Of a DNA stretch of 64,000 bases, positions 35,340 through 44,860 are shown piece by piece. The position numbers were made by a program, and so were the translations under genes. Source of the stretch: Planctomycetota bacterium. Its GTDB lineage: Bacteria > Planctomycetota > Phycisphaerae > WQYP01. How positions within the stretch are numbered: position 1 is the first letter of the stretch; the number at the start of each line of letters is the position of its first letter. Location: the NCBI GenBank assembly GCA_021805985.1, contig JAJZDN010000005.1, positions 1 to 64,000 on the forward strand, written 5' to 3'. The notes under the pieces were generated by a model that saw nothing but the letters and a program-made list of their open reading frames with translations, ran no database searches and had not been told where the DNA came from.

Positions 35340-36275
35340 ATGAAAGAAAATGACGTACTTGAATGGATCGCCCGTAATGCTAAATCATATCCATGGGTTC
35401 ATATTGGAGTGGGCGATGACATGGCGGCGGTTACTCTGCCGGGTGGAGAATTTTCAAACCTGGCTTTACTGAAAATTGATCAGGCACTGGATCAGGTGCA
35501 TTTTGATTTGCGCTGCCACCGCCCCGCCGCTGCCGGAAAAAAGGCGGTTAATCGGTGCCTGTCGGATTGTGCGGCCATGGCCTGTGTGCCTATGGCGATA
35601 CTTATTTCCGTGGCGCTGCCACAAACGGCGGATACCGCGATGATGCAGGAACTATTTGACGGCTGCCAGGCTGCGGCGGCGGCATTTAATTGCCCGATTG
35701 TCGGCGGCGATACGGCGATATGGGATCAACGCCTGGCGGTCACCGTGGCGGCGCTGGGGGTTACAGCTCACGTGCCGATTCGGCGATCGGGTGCAAAGGT
35801 GGGCGATGCACTGTGTGTCACGGGAAAGCTTGGTGGAAGCATTTTGGGGCGACATCTGGATTTTATTCCACGCATTGATCTGGCCCAGCGGCTGGCCGCG
35901 GCGATGAATATCCACGCCATGATGGATTTATCCGATGGCCTGGCGATGGACTTGCCCCGTATGATGACTGCATCCGGTACTGGGGCGTGCGTTAATACGG
36001 CATGGTTACCCATTCATCCGGACGCACTGCAACTGCACCAGCGTGACGGCAAACCGGCGCTGCATCACGCGCTGTGTGATGGGGAAGATTATGAACTTTT
36101 ATTTGCGGTTGATTCCGATGACGCCCGGCAACTGGCGAATGTTGACCCGGAAATTCCCGTTACCATTATTGGCCGGGTAACGGCGGCCCCAGACGAATGC
36201 GTGCTGACGGATGATCACGGGCAGGCGCAGGCGTGGCCAAAAGGCGGTTGGGAATATACCGGTGGTGGAACATGA
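35340..36275 (+). CDS. thiL: Thiamine-monophosphate kinase (311 aa)
   Basis: Phosphorylates thiamine monophosphate to the diphosphate cofactor. AIR-synthase-like fold with VGDDMAAV (metal-binding aspartates), NRCLSDCAAMACVP, GGDTA, and MDLSDGLAMDLPRM plus CDGEDYELLF near the C-terminus. Length is normal. No Shine-Dalgarno sequence precedes the ATG, while TATAAT ends only 7 bases before it, so the transcript may be leaderless. The stop overlaps the tsaE start in ATGA. Confidence 0.92.
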   Translation: MKENDVLEWIARNAKSYPWVHIGVGDDMAAVTLPGGEFSNLALLKIDQALDQVHFDLRCHRPAAAGKKAVNRCLSDCAAMACVPMAILISVALPQTADTAMMQELFDGCQAAAAAFNCPIVGGDTAIWDQRLAVTVAALGVTAHVPIRRSGAKVGDALCVTGKLGGSILGRHLDFIPRIDLAQRLAAAMNIHAMMDLSDGLAMDLPRMMTASGTGACVNTAWLPIHPDALQLHQRDGKPALHHALCDGEDYELLFAVDSDDARQLANVDPEIPVTIIGRVTAAPDECVLTDDHGQAQAWPKGGWEYTGGGT

Positions 36276-36778
36276 CGGCTAGTCAAGAAGGCCTGGAGAT
36301 TGTCACCCGATCAACCGATGAAACTGTGGCCCTTGGCCGACGAATTGGAAAATTTGCCAAAGCAGGGCAATGTATTGCCTTGGAAGGAATGCTGGGAACC
36401 GGTAAAACCCAAGTGGTTCGGGGCATAGGCTTGGGGGCGGCAGTTGCGGATATTGGATTGGTCAATAGCCCGTCGTATGTGCTTTTGAATATCTATGAAG
36501 CCGTGCCGGGGAATCCGCAAAGCAAAACCGTCTATCATCTGGATGCCTATCGCGTTAAAAATTCCGACGCCTTCGCCGCGGTTGGTTTCTCGGAACTTCT
36601 GGAGCAGGAAGGGATTGTAGCTATCGAATGGGCATCGCGAGTCAGCGATCTCCTACCGGAGGACCTCCTGCTGGTACAGGGTAATGCTCTTGACGACACG
36701 ACGCGCCGCTGGCGGCTAATCGCGTACGGCCCCCAATCCCAGGCACTGGCGGTAGCGGTAATGGAAAATTCCACATGA
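36272..36778 (+). CDS. tsaE: tRNA t6A synthesis ATPase TsaE (168 aa)
   Basis: Small P-loop ATPase needed with TsaB, TsaC and TsaD for the t6A37 modification of tRNA. Walker A is EGMLGTGKTQVVRG, the switch region NSPSYVLLNIYE follows, and HLDAYRV and AIEWASRV are the family signatures. The start is the ATG overlapping the thiL stop; an earlier in-frame start lies inside thiL. Co-transcribed with thiL. Confidence 0.91.
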   Translation: MTASQEGLEIVTRSTDETVALGRRIGKFAKAGQCIALEGMLGTGKTQVVRGIGLGAAVADIGLVNSPSYVLLNIYEAVPGNPQSKTVYHLDAYRVKNSDAFAAVGFSELLEQEGIVAIEWASRVSDLLPEDLLLVQGNALDDTTRRWRLIAYGPQSQALAVAVMENST

Positions 36779-36875
36779 GCTTTTGCGGGAAGTTTCTTTA
36801 ATCAGTAAGTCCACTATAATATATAATTCGCGCGGGTGCCCGCGGCATAATGGCGTACTAATGGAGATCCAGGCG

Positions 36876-38282
36876 ATGGCTGGAATGACAATAACAGAAA
36901 AGATCATGGCCAAACATTCAGGTCGTAAGCATGTTCAACCCGGGGATAATATCTGGGTGGATGTGGATATTCTTATGACGCACGACGTTTGCGGACCGGG
37001 CACGATTGGAATATTTCATGAAAAATTTGGCCCCAATGCCAAAGTCTGGGACCCCCAGCGTGTGGTGATTATTCCGGACCATTACATATTTACAGCGGAT
37101 CAGAAGTGCCACCGCAACGTGCAGATTCTGCGTGATTTTGTCCGCGAACAGGGCCTGCCGTTTTACTATGACCCGGAATTTGTCAAAAATGAACTGGGCA
37201 TGCCCAATCCGTATCTGGATCCCAATAAGACCACGTACAAAGGCGTATGTCACAAAGCCTTACCGGAAGAGGGGCACGTGCGCCCGGGCGAAATTCTGCT
37301 GGGCACGGACAGCCACACCTGTACCGCCGGGGCGTTTGGGCAGTTCGCCACCGGCGTCGGAAATACGGACGCCGCGTTTACGCTGGGCACCGGGAAAACC
37401 TGGCTGAAAGTACCACCGACCATGAAATTCAAATTCCATGGAGAAATTCCGCCGTATCTCACCGCCAAAGATTTAATTCTTCTGGTGATCGGCGATATCG
37501 GCGTGGCCGGAGCGACGTACAAAACGATGTATTTTGCCGGGGATGGCATTAGCAGCTTAACGCTGGAAGATCGCATGACCTTGACCAATATGGCCATTGA
37601 AGCCGGCGGCAAAAATGGCGTGTGCGATGTGGACGAAAAAACCCTGGAATATGTGCGTCACCGCAGCCGGATTAAAACCTGGGACGTGTTCACCGATGAT
37701 GCCGACGCCCAGTACTGCTATGAAAAACAATGGGATCTGGCAACGATTGAACCCATGGTGGCCAAGCCGCATTCGCCGGACAACCGGGATACCGCGCGGA
37801 ATTGCCGGGATGTGAAAGTTGATCAGGCGTATATCGGCAGTTGCACGGGCGGCAAAATCACAGATATGATTTTCGCGGCCAGTATCCTGAAGGGCGGACA
37901 AGTGAAGGTGCCCACGTATGTGGTCCCTGGTTCCACTGAAGTTCATTCAGATATGAAACGCCTGAATCTGGTGGGTGCTGAAAAAGGCCCAAATGAAAAG
38001 AGCGTGGAAGACATTCTCTTGGACGCCGGCTGCAAAGTCGGCCCCAGCGGCTGCAGCGCCTGTCTGGGCGGTCCGCCAGACACATTCGGTCGCCTGGGCG
38101 GGACGGAAGTATGTATCAGTACGACCAATCGGAATTTTCCCGGCCGCATGGGGTCCATGCAAGCTGCGGTTTATCTGGCTAGTCCGTTGACCGTGGCGGC
38201 GAGTGCCTTAACCGGCTACATAACTGATCCGCGGGAATACGTGGTAAAACCCATCCAAACCGGGATGGCCGGCGTGCGGTAA
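36876..38282 (+). CDS. leuC: 3-isopropylmalate dehydratase large subunit / homoaconitase-type (468 aa)
   Basis: Aconitase-superfamily large subunit for leucine biosynthesis. Cysteine ligands of the [4Fe-4S] cluster are seen in IGSCTGGK and in GCSACLGG; GTDSHTCTAGAFGQFATG and the C-terminal STTNRNFPGRMG motif are also family hallmarks. The start MAGMTITEK was chosen because GGAG lies 9 bases before it. TATAAT-like boxes at 36814-36828 suggest its own promoter. No leuD is in the window, so the small subunit is elsewhere. A methanogen-like homoaconitase role cannot be excluded. The stop abuts the convergent prepilin gene. Confidence 0.88.
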   Translation: MAGMTITEKIMAKHSGRKHVQPGDNIWVDVDILMTHDVCGPGTIGIFHEKFGPNAKVWDPQRVVIIPDHYIFTADQKCHRNVQILRDFVREQGLPFYYDPEFVKNELGMPNPYLDPNKTTYKGVCHKALPEEGHVRPGEILLGTDSHTCTAGAFGQFATGVGNTDAAFTLGTGKTWLKVPPTMKFKFHGEIPPYLTAKDLILLVIGDIGVAGATYKTMYFAGDGISSLTLEDRMTLTNMAIEAGGKNGVCDVDEKTLEYVRHRSRIKTWDVFTDDADAQYCYEKQWDLATIEPMVAKPHSPDNRDTARNCRDVKVDQAYIGSCTGGKITDMIFAASILKGGQVKVPTYVVPGSTEVHSDMKRLNLVGAEKGPNEKSVEDILLDAGCKVGPSGCSACLGGPPDTFGRLGGTEVCISTTNRNFPGRMGSMQAAVYLASPLTVAASALTGYITDPREYVVKPIQTGMAGVR

Positions 38283-39626
38283 TTACCACGACATCGGCAC
38301 GACCACATTATGCGGTGTAAAAGCGGAGGACCACTGTAATTGCCATAATTGCGACAGCGGAACAGTATGCGCCGATCCGTCGGTGAACGATACATTAACT
38401 TCGCCAATATGCCGATTAATGCAGAATCTTCCCATTTCATCAGAGGAACTTAAGTTAGAGGCACCCAGTTGAATATTTGCCGGCACTGGATCCTGCGGCT
38501 GCGGAGTTCCATCCACCCAGATTGAATCCAGAAACAACGGCTGATTCGACACTAACTGGCCACCGCGAACGCGCGGATCCCAGGGCGGAACCGGGCCTTG
38601 TACTATCACTGCTTTTCCCCGACTGGTATAGGTGCCACCGGTAACAATCTCACCCTGGATGGTGTCACCGCCGTGAACTGACAGGTTACCGCCGGCGTAA
38701 ATGCTGCCGGATATGTGAGTTTGACCGGCGAAGCTGACATTGCCCAATACAACGAGGTTCAGGCAGGCTGTTCCTGAGCCATTCGACGGAAAGTGTCCGG
38801 ATATATCCACGTTGCCAGCTACCAAAAGTGTGCCGCTGCCAATAATCTGAATTTGGCCACTAGGGTCAAAATTTCCACTGATAATCTGATAGGGATTCTG
38901 CGAAAAATCGATAACTTTGGAGCTGGTTACCGCAGTTGGGTTGTACGTCTGTTGAATGTATTGAAACGTATCTGTTACACTTGGCGGTTGCACGTCGGGA
39001 ATATTGGGAATCGTGGAACCTGATACGTAACACCCGCCGGTCAAATTTATTGAACCGCCGGATTTGAGACTGCCGTAGATGCTGACATTTCCGTTTCCGC
39101 CGATTCCCGTCGCTGATGCTATGTCGCCTCGATAGGTTTGATTACCGCCGATAGTGATGGCACCAAAAGACGCGATAAGAGGAACATAATCGCCAGGGTT
39201 CACGTAGGTATTCATGCCATAACTGGAACTCACTCCTTCGGCCCAGGGGTATCCCGCCGAATAAGGTGGCCCGGATGCACTTATTTTACCCCAAGCCAGC
39301 GTCGCGGTACCGATTCCCGATGATGGTGCAGCTGCGTCCGGACAAAGTGCATTGGCCGCAAGTCCAGTGTCATACCGTGAAATCTGCGGGTACCAGTAGT
39401 TTCCCGGTGTCTGACAATCTGAGGGGAAAGCGCCTCGGTCATTAACCGAATAGGCAATCGCTGCGAGCGAAAGTTGATGAAGATTCGACAGGCATTCGGT
39501 TACGCGGGAATACTCCTGCGCGCGACCCAGCGAAGCTAAGGTGATCCCGGTCAGGATCATAATGCTCACTAATACAACCAGCAGCTCAATAAGAGAAAAA
39601 CCATAGTATTTCAGTGTGTTTCGCAT
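38283..39626 (-). CDS. Prepilin-like protein with internal beta-helix-like insert (447 aa)
   Basis: N-terminal prepilin motif YYG9-FSLIELLVVLV with glutamate at +5 and a hydrophobic helix, then the usual Planctomycete pseudopilin body up to SSYGMNTYVN (about 140). Residues about 151-355 are a Gly/Asn/Ser-rich repeat region (IYGSLKSGGSINLTGG, GTLLVAGNVDISG, GSIYAGGNLSVHGG) resembling a solenoid of the polymer-forming or DUF7305 kind. The C-terminus returns to an exact H-X9-DG motif (RHIGEVNVSFTDGS). A strong AGGAGG sequence sets the start. The function is unknown; the insert would project from a pilus-like fibre. Confidence 0.8.
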   Translation of the reverse strand: MRNTLKYYGFSLIELLVVLVSIMILTGITLASLGRAQEYSRVTECLSNLHQLSLAAIAYSVNDRGAFPSDCQTPGNYWYPQISRYDTGLAANALCPDAAAPSSGIGTATLAWGKISASGPPYSAGYPWAEGVSSSYGMNTYVNPGDYVPLIASFGAITIGGNQTYRGDIASATGIGGNGNVSIYGSLKSGGSINLTGGCYVSGSTIPNIPDVQPPSVTDTFQYIQQTYNPTAVTSSKVIDFSQNPYQIISGNFDPSGQIQIIGSGTLLVAGNVDISGHFPSNGSGTACLNLVVLGNVSFAGQTHISGSIYAGGNLSVHGGDTIQGEIVTGGTYTSRGKAVIVQGPVPPWDPRVRGGQLVSNQPLFLDSIWVDGTPQPQDPVPANIQLGASNLSSSDEMGRFCINRHIGEVNVSFTDGSAHTVPLSQLWQLQWSSAFTPHNVVVPMSW

Positions 39627-39765
39627 GTTAAACGCCTCCTAACAACTGCTGCCTCCCTTTCCTTAATCTCCGTGTTCACAACATATTCTTATATGTACTA
39701 ATATATATTATTTTATACATACAGCCTTCTATCCTCTCCGGCAGGCAACGCCCCCCGGCCAGCGA
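39627..39765. other. AT-rich upstream region of the prepilin-like gene
   Basis: Contains the AGGAGGC ribosome binding site of the minus-strand prepilin-like gene and a strongly AT-rich block at about 39684-39722 that probably holds its promoter. The exact hexamers cannot be chosen with confidence. Confidence 0.4.
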
Positions 39766-39966
39766 TTATTCCGCGCAGTTGCGATGACTGTTGTATTTGG
39801 TGTGCGTCAGGGGTTGATCCGAACATTGAATCATAAAATCGGTAAATGCGGGATGCCGCCCCGGCTCTGAATTTCGGAACACCACGGTTTGACTGGGTAA
39901 ACTCGCTTGGGAATTTTCCCGGGTAGAGGGATTTCCGGACAAGACAATTTTAATACAGGCCGCCAT
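39766..39966 (-). CDS. Small hypothetical protein (66 aa)
   Basis: The frame starting MAACIKIVLSGNP has a near-perfect GGAGGA binding site 7 bases before the ATG, which argues for translation. It ends in YNSHRNCAE. Composition is ordinary, with FRNSEPGRHPAFTDFMI as its most distinctive stretch. I recognise no family. It sits alone in the gap between the prepilin-like gene and a divergent membrane protein. The rest of the gap (39967-40215) shows nothing definite. Confidence 0.45.
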   Translation of the reverse strand: MAACIKIVLSGNPSTRENSQASLPSQTVVFRNSEPGRHPAFTDFMIQCSDQPLTHTKYNSHRNCAE

Positions 39967-40215
39967 GAGTGATCCTCCGCTTAAAACATCCAACGGATTA
40001 CATCAGCGACCTCCTTGTCACGTCAACATATATCTATTCGGTTACACGTTAGCTCACGGATAACTTAAAACGGATGAAAATGTGTTAATTTTGCGGCAAG
40101 TACGCCAGGATTTATCGCCGGCGAGTCCTATATTATCGCAGGCTCATAGACAAAGTCCGTTAAAAGTGCCTCAGCAAATTGCCACCCGCATGGAAATCCG
40201 CTATACCCCCTCTCT

Positions 40216-41196
40216 ATGACTCCACTACCGCCATCACCGTCTGATAATCAAAAGTGCCGCACAGAACACCCCGGGGCAGCTTTGCTCTGGACCGGCGCGG
40301 TCGTCATGGCGCTATTGGAATTGCTGCTTTGGCTGTGCGTGCAGCATATTCTCCCCAGTCGTTGGGCCGATTTTGGAAGATTTATCCGGGTGAATTTTAC
40401 GCCGCTGATTTGGTCTGGCTTTTTGCCCTTTCTTCTCGGTGCGTTAAGCCAATGGGATCATTTCAATTGGCTCAAAGCGTATCGCTTTCGTCTGGCTATC
40501 TTATGGCTCTGGTCGATACCGGCCTGGTGTTTTTTTGATTGGATCAATTTCTATTTTATGGTGGATCCCGCCAACGGGCTGCATGCGTGGAACTACCAGG
40601 GGATTCCAGCCAATCCCCTGAATCGCTTTGCCGGTTATGTGCTGGCTTTCGCCGCTATCGCGCCTGCAATGCTATTGACCGCTGAATTATGGATGCGACT
40701 GGGCCTGCAAAAATGGAATTCCCGCCGGGGCGTGCGCATCAAACCAACTGTGCAGATTGTTTGCTTTCTCCTGGGAATGGTGTTTTTCGTTGGCCCGTTT
40801 ATTGAACGAAGCCCTATCGCCGATCTGATGCTATGGGTGAGTTGGATTTTTCTTCTGGACCCGGTTAATTGTTGGGCTGGCCGTCCCAGTATTATCGGCG
40901 ATTGGATCGCCGGTCGGTGGGGACGCACGTTCGCCCTGATGTTCGGCGGTTTAACCTGTGGCTTTCTCTGGGAATTCTGGAATTACTGGGCCTTGGCTAA
41001 GTGGACGTACCATCTTCCATTTCTGGGCTGGTGGCAACACATTCGATATTTTGAAATGCCCTTGCCGGGGCTGCTTGGATTTCTATCCTTTGGCGTGGAA
41101 ATCTGGGTTATGTGGCAGTTCAGTCTGCTGCTGTTGAATCGGTTTGTAGAAGGCGAACATCAATCCGAACATCTGAATAGATACCGTTGCATTTAA
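40216..41196 (+). CDS. Polytopic membrane protein of unknown function (326 aa)
   Basis: About eight hydrophobic helices with many aromatic residues (WLWSIPAWCFFDWINFYF, GFLWEFWNYWALAKW). Conserved-looking polar residues lie in or near the helices (D in CFFDW, E in LWEFWNYW), which suggests an enzyme or transporter rather than a simple anchor. No known family can be named. No strong Shine-Dalgarno sequence precedes the ATG. It lies 125 bases upstream of the GH127 gene on the same strand, but an independent promoter for that gene is likely. Confidence 0.65.
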   Translation: MTPLPPSPSDNQKCRTEHPGAALLWTGAVVMALLELLLWLCVQHILPSRWADFGRFIRVNFTPLIWSGFLPFLLGALSQWDHFNWLKAYRFRLAILWLWSIPAWCFFDWINFYFMVDPANGLHAWNYQGIPANPLNRFAGYVLAFAAIAPAMLLTAELWMRLGLQKWNSRRGVRIKPTVQIVCFLLGMVFFVGPFIERSPIADLMLWVSWIFLLDPVNCWAGRPSIIGDWIAGRWGRTFALMFGGLTCGFLWEFWNYWALAKWTYHLPFLGWWQHIRYFEMPLPGLLGFLSFGVEIWVMWQFSLLLLNRFVEGEHQSEHLNRYRCI

Positions 41197-41321
41197 AGTC
41201 TGGAATGGAAAATTTTAAGCATAGGGCTATCGCAATTGGATTTGAGCGTGGACAGTTCGGCGGATATGATTTTTGATATAATGAAGCACTCTTAACTTTC
41301 CGGCTTTCAGGAGAAACGACG

Positions 41322-43784
41322 ATGAAAGGTTTGTCTCGCAGAAAACTTATTACGGGTGCGGCGGCGGGTTCCGCAATTTTGCTTTCGCGCCGGGCAACGC
41401 GGGCGACGATTCCCCAGGGGCGGCAAAGCGGATACGCTGCGCCAGGTACAGGCGCGATGAAAGCGTATGATTTTGATCTGGCTGACGTGAAAATTCTGCC
41501 CGGGCCTTTTCATGAGAACATGACCCGCGATTTGAATTATCTGTTGGCCTATGATTGCAACCGCCTGCTGGCCTCATTTCAAAAGGTTGCCGGAATTCCT
41601 ACCAAAGCTCCAAATTTAGGTGGATGGGACAGCGCCGGACAGGCTGGCACTATTTGCGGACATTACCTTTCGGCATGTGCGATGATGTATTCCCATACCC
41701 GAGATCATCGCCTGCTGGAAAAAATTGATTACCTGTTGCCGCGATTGGCCAAATGTCAGGAAGCCAATGGACGTAAGGACCCGCAATTTAAGGGCTATTG
41801 CGCGGGGCTGCCGGCCAGCGTAGCGGCTTTCAAAAAGGCTTTGGCGGGTGATATCAATGTGGGCGATCCCAAGGCGTTGTTTACCTTTTCGCTTAATGGA
41901 ATGTGGTCGCCCTGGTATTCCATTCATAAGATCATGGCCGGCCTGCGCGACGCGTGGCTCTATACGGGGCGGCCGCAGGCAAAAGAAATTCTTATCGGTC
42001 TGGCGGATTGGAGCGCTCAATTTCCACGCAAGCTCACTGAAGCGCAAATGCAGATCATGCTGATCAGTGAACAGGGCGGAATGAATGAAGTTCTGGCGGA
42101 TGTTTACAGCATTACCGGAAATCGCAAATATCTGAAAATAGCGGAGGCTTTTAATGAAAAATCCCAGCTTGATCCGCTGATGCACAGCAGAGATATTCTC
42201 ACCGGCTGCCATTCCAATCAGTATATTCCGCGCGTCATCGGCATTGCCCGGCAGTATGAGTTAACCGGTCAGCAGCGCTATCGTACGGGTGCAGAATTCT
42301 TCTGGGAAACGGTCGTCCGCCACCGCAGCTATGTGTTTGGCGGCAACAGCAATCACGAATACTTTTTCCCGCTGGGCGATGCCTGGCAGCAGCTAAGTGT
42401 GGGCACCGCTGAAACCTGCTGCACGTATAACATGCTAAAACTTACGGGCCATTATTTCTGCTGGAACGCCACCATGGAAGCTGCGAACTTTTTTGAGCGC
42501 GCTTTGGTGAACCATATTCTGGGTTCGCAGGACCCGGACACCGGCATGATGACGTATTACATTTCAATGCGTCCGGGCCATTTTAAAACATTCAACACCC
42601 CCTGGGATTCCTGCTGGTGCTGCATGAGTACCGGCATGGAAAATCACGCGAAATATGCACGGGGCATTTATTACCACAATGATAAAACCTTATGGATCAA
42701 TTTGTTTCTGGCCTCGGAACTCAAGTGGAAGGCCGCTGGCATGACAATACGCCAAAGCACGCGCTTTCCTGATGATGGCAAGGTACGCATTGATTTTACC
42801 TGCAAAAAGCCAACAGAGGCCATGATTAAAATCCGTCACCCCTATTGGTCCACACCGGCGATGGTGATTAAACTTAATGGGCAGGAAATTGGGGCGGGCG
42901 CTCCGGGAGAATATTTGGATCTTAACCGGACGTGGAATAATGGGGACACCCTGGACATTGAGCTTAAAATGCCGCTGCGCATTGAACGCATGGCGCACCA
43001 TCCGTCCACATTTTCCATTCTGGCCGGCCCGACCGTTCTGGCCGCTACCTTAGGCAATGATCTGATGTTACCCCCGGTGCCGTATGCCAACGGAAATCAA
43101 TATGAATGGGCCAATGTGCCTGATCCCGAGACCATTCCGCAATTGCTTGTGGACCAAGCCTCGGTGGACCAATGGGTAAAGCCTGATCCGCACAAACCGC
43201 TGGTCTGGCATACCCATGGCGTGGGCCGGCCACATGATGTAAAACTTGTGCCATTTTATAAAGTGGCCCATGAACGCTATGTGGTATATTTTAATCCGGT
43301 AACGCAAAAGCAATGGCTTCAGGAAAGGCAACTCGAGGCGCAACGCAAAAAAACACAACAACTGATTCAACACGCCAGCATTGATCGGCTTATTATCGGT
43401 AATGCTGCCTCGCTTGCAGATCATCAACTCCGCGACCAGATAAATGTGGATCAGGGACATGCACCGGAAGGCCCCTGGATGGATGCCCATGATGGTGGAG
43501 GTTTCACTTTTAACCTGAAAGTGTTACCGGATTCACCTATGGCTTTGGCCTGCACATGGTGGGGAAGTGATAACGGAGCACGAAAATTTAAAATCATGGT
43601 TAATGGCCGCCCCATCGCCACGCAGGTGCTGGAAAACATCGCCCCGGGCCGCTTGGATACCCTGCTATACGATATTCCGCGCGCATTAACCCGCGGCAAA
43701 ACAACCATAGCCGTTCGCCTGCAAGCCGATCCCGGCAACTTCGCCGGCGGCCTATTCGACTGCCGCAGCATAAAGCTGCCTTAA
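41322..43784 (+). CDS. Tat-exported GH127-like beta-L-arabinofuranosidase (820 aa)
   Basis: Member of the DUF1680/GH127 family, which removes beta-L-arabinofuranose from arabinan or extensin-type side chains. The N-terminus LSRRKLITGAAAGSAILL is a twin-arginine signal. The catalytic (alpha/alpha)6 part shows GGMNE (glutamate), AETCCTYNMLKL and CWCCMSTGMENHAKY; in characterised GH127 a zinc-bound cysteine acts as nucleophile. The long C-terminal beta region (from about 640) resembles domains added in DUF1680 proteins. AGGAG sets the start. Predicted periplasmic. Confidence 0.87.
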   Translation: MKGLSRRKLITGAAAGSAILLSRRATRATIPQGRQSGYAAPGTGAMKAYDFDLADVKILPGPFHENMTRDLNYLLAYDCNRLLASFQKVAGIPTKAPNLGGWDSAGQAGTICGHYLSACAMMYSHTRDHRLLEKIDYLLPRLAKCQEANGRKDPQFKGYCAGLPASVAAFKKALAGDINVGDPKALFTFSLNGMWSPWYSIHKIMAGLRDAWLYTGRPQAKEILIGLADWSAQFPRKLTEAQMQIMLISEQGGMNEVLADVYSITGNRKYLKIAEAFNEKSQLDPLMHSRDILTGCHSNQYIPRVIGIARQYELTGQQRYRTGAEFFWETVVRHRSYVFGGNSNHEYFFPLGDAWQQLSVGTAETCCTYNMLKLTGHYFCWNATMEAANFFERALVNHILGSQDPDTGMMTYYISMRPGHFKTFNTPWDSCWCCMSTGMENHAKYARGIYYHNDKTLWINLFLASELKWKAAGMTIRQSTRFPDDGKVRIDFTCKKPTEAMIKIRHPYWSTPAMVIKLNGQEIGAGAPGEYLDLNRTWNNGDTLDIELKMPLRIERMAHHPSTFSILAGPTVLAATLGNDLMLPPVPYANGNQYEWANVPDPETIPQLLVDQASVDQWVKPDPHKPLVWHTHGVGRPHDVKLVPFYKVAHERYVVYFNPVTQKQWLQERQLEAQRKKTQQLIQHASIDRLIIGNAASLADHQLRDQINVDQGHAPEGPWMDAHDGGGFTFNLKVLPDSPMALACTWWGSDNGARKFKIMVNGRPIATQVLENIAPGRLDTLLYDIPRALTRGKTTIAVRLQADPGNFAGGLFDCRSIKLP

Positions 43785-44080
43785 CGCACGTTTAGTGGCA
43801 GATTAAGGCAAGTGTCAGTGAACTGCGTAACGTGATTACGTGTTGCCCGGAGGTCCCGACGTTGGAAACGCTGGTTTCAAGCTGCTGGGACCAAAGTGGG
43901 CGGCCCTGAATTGACGTGGCCCTGATGTTTTGTTGATGATGGCGATTAACAGGCCCCATTGTTCAGAGCGGCTAATTGCAACTCTGCACTTTGATGTTGG
44001 AATTCCCCGCAGCACCGCTTGACGCATACCTAACATACTACTAACATCCTGGGGTATGAAACTCAGGGAGGCGCAGCAGC
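43785..44080. other. Intergenic region upstream of imuA
   Basis: No gene seen. It contains the imuA promoter at 44019-44047 near its right end. No clear terminator follows the GH127 gene. Confidence 0.5.
44019..44047 (+). promoter_or_regulatory. Promoter of imuA
   Basis: TTGACG (44019-44024), a 17-base spacer and TAACAT (44042-44047). The spacer and -10 box contain a direct repeat CTAACATACTA/CTAACAT that could be a regulator site. I could not identify a known LexA box. Confidence 0.5.
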
Positions 44081-44860
44081 ATGGCAGCCAAACTTACTTT
44101 TGCGGATGTGGTGCAAAACTCCGCCCGTATTATCCAGAAGCTTGAACCACATGCGTCAGGCGAAGCTGCGCCATACGTGCCGGGCGAGGAAAACCCCTCC
44201 ACCGACCTGCCTGAATTATGCGTGGGTATTCACGAATGGTTTTATGGAGATGCATCAGATCCAAAAACCTCTGCTTTGCATACCCCCCCGCCCCAAGCCC
44301 GGGAGCGGTCATGGTGGCCGGCAGCGCTTACCCTGATGGCTTGGACGGCAGGCCGAATATTGCGGCAGTCGGAACACACCTATCTTTTCTGGATCGGCGG
44401 CACAGAATTTCTGCCCACCCTGCAACTCCTGGCTGCCATTTTACCGGGCCACCGTCTGATTGAACGTTGCATTTTTATTGATCCACCAAGCCAGTCCGAC
44501 CGCATCTGGGCTATCGATCAGACGCTGCGGTGCAGTGCCGCAGCGGTGGTGATCGCGAATGGTGCCGGGGCGGATATGGCTGCAAGTCGCAGATGGCAAC
44601 TGGCGGCGGCCGTCGGCGGGGTATGCGGCCTCTTGGCCCGTCCCCCCTGGGAAATAAATGCCCCATGCCTGGCCATCACCCGCTGGCAGGTTCAACCCGC
44701 TCCCACCAGCACCAACCATCCCCAGTGGAATGTGCGATTGCTGCGCTGCAAGCCCCCCATGCCACCCATCGCCCCAGATAACCAATGGATCGCGCAATGG
44801 TGTTATGATTCCAATAATGGCCAAGGCGAAATGAAAATCCAGACCGTCCAATGGAACTGA
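44081..44860 (+). CDS. imuA: ImuA-like translesion mutagenesis protein (259 aa)
   Basis: RecA/SulA-like accessory of the ImuA-ImuB-DnaE2 mutasome. The family layout is visible: LPELCVGIHEWF near the N-terminus, WPAALTLMAWTAGRIL, LFWIGGTEFLPTLQLLA, RCIFIDPPSQSDRIWAIDQTLRC, AAVVIANGAG and RRWQLAA, then WNVRLLRCKP. A GGAGG sequence 9 bases before the ATG fixes the start. Unlike most such loci no imuB or dnaE2 follows; instead a short membrane-protein frame overlaps the 3' end. The assignment rests on motif memory. Confidence 0.75.
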   Translation: MAAKLTFADVVQNSARIIQKLEPHASGEAAPYVPGEENPSTDLPELCVGIHEWFYGDASDPKTSALHTPPPQARERSWWPAALTLMAWTAGRILRQSEHTYLFWIGGTEFLPTLQLLAAILPGHRLIERCIFIDPPSQSDRIWAIDQTLRCSAAAVVIANGAGADMAASRRWQLAAAVGGVCGLLARPPWEINAPCLAITRWQVQPAPTSTNHPQWNVRLLRCKPPMPPIAPDNQWIAQWCYDSNNGQGEMKIQTVQWN

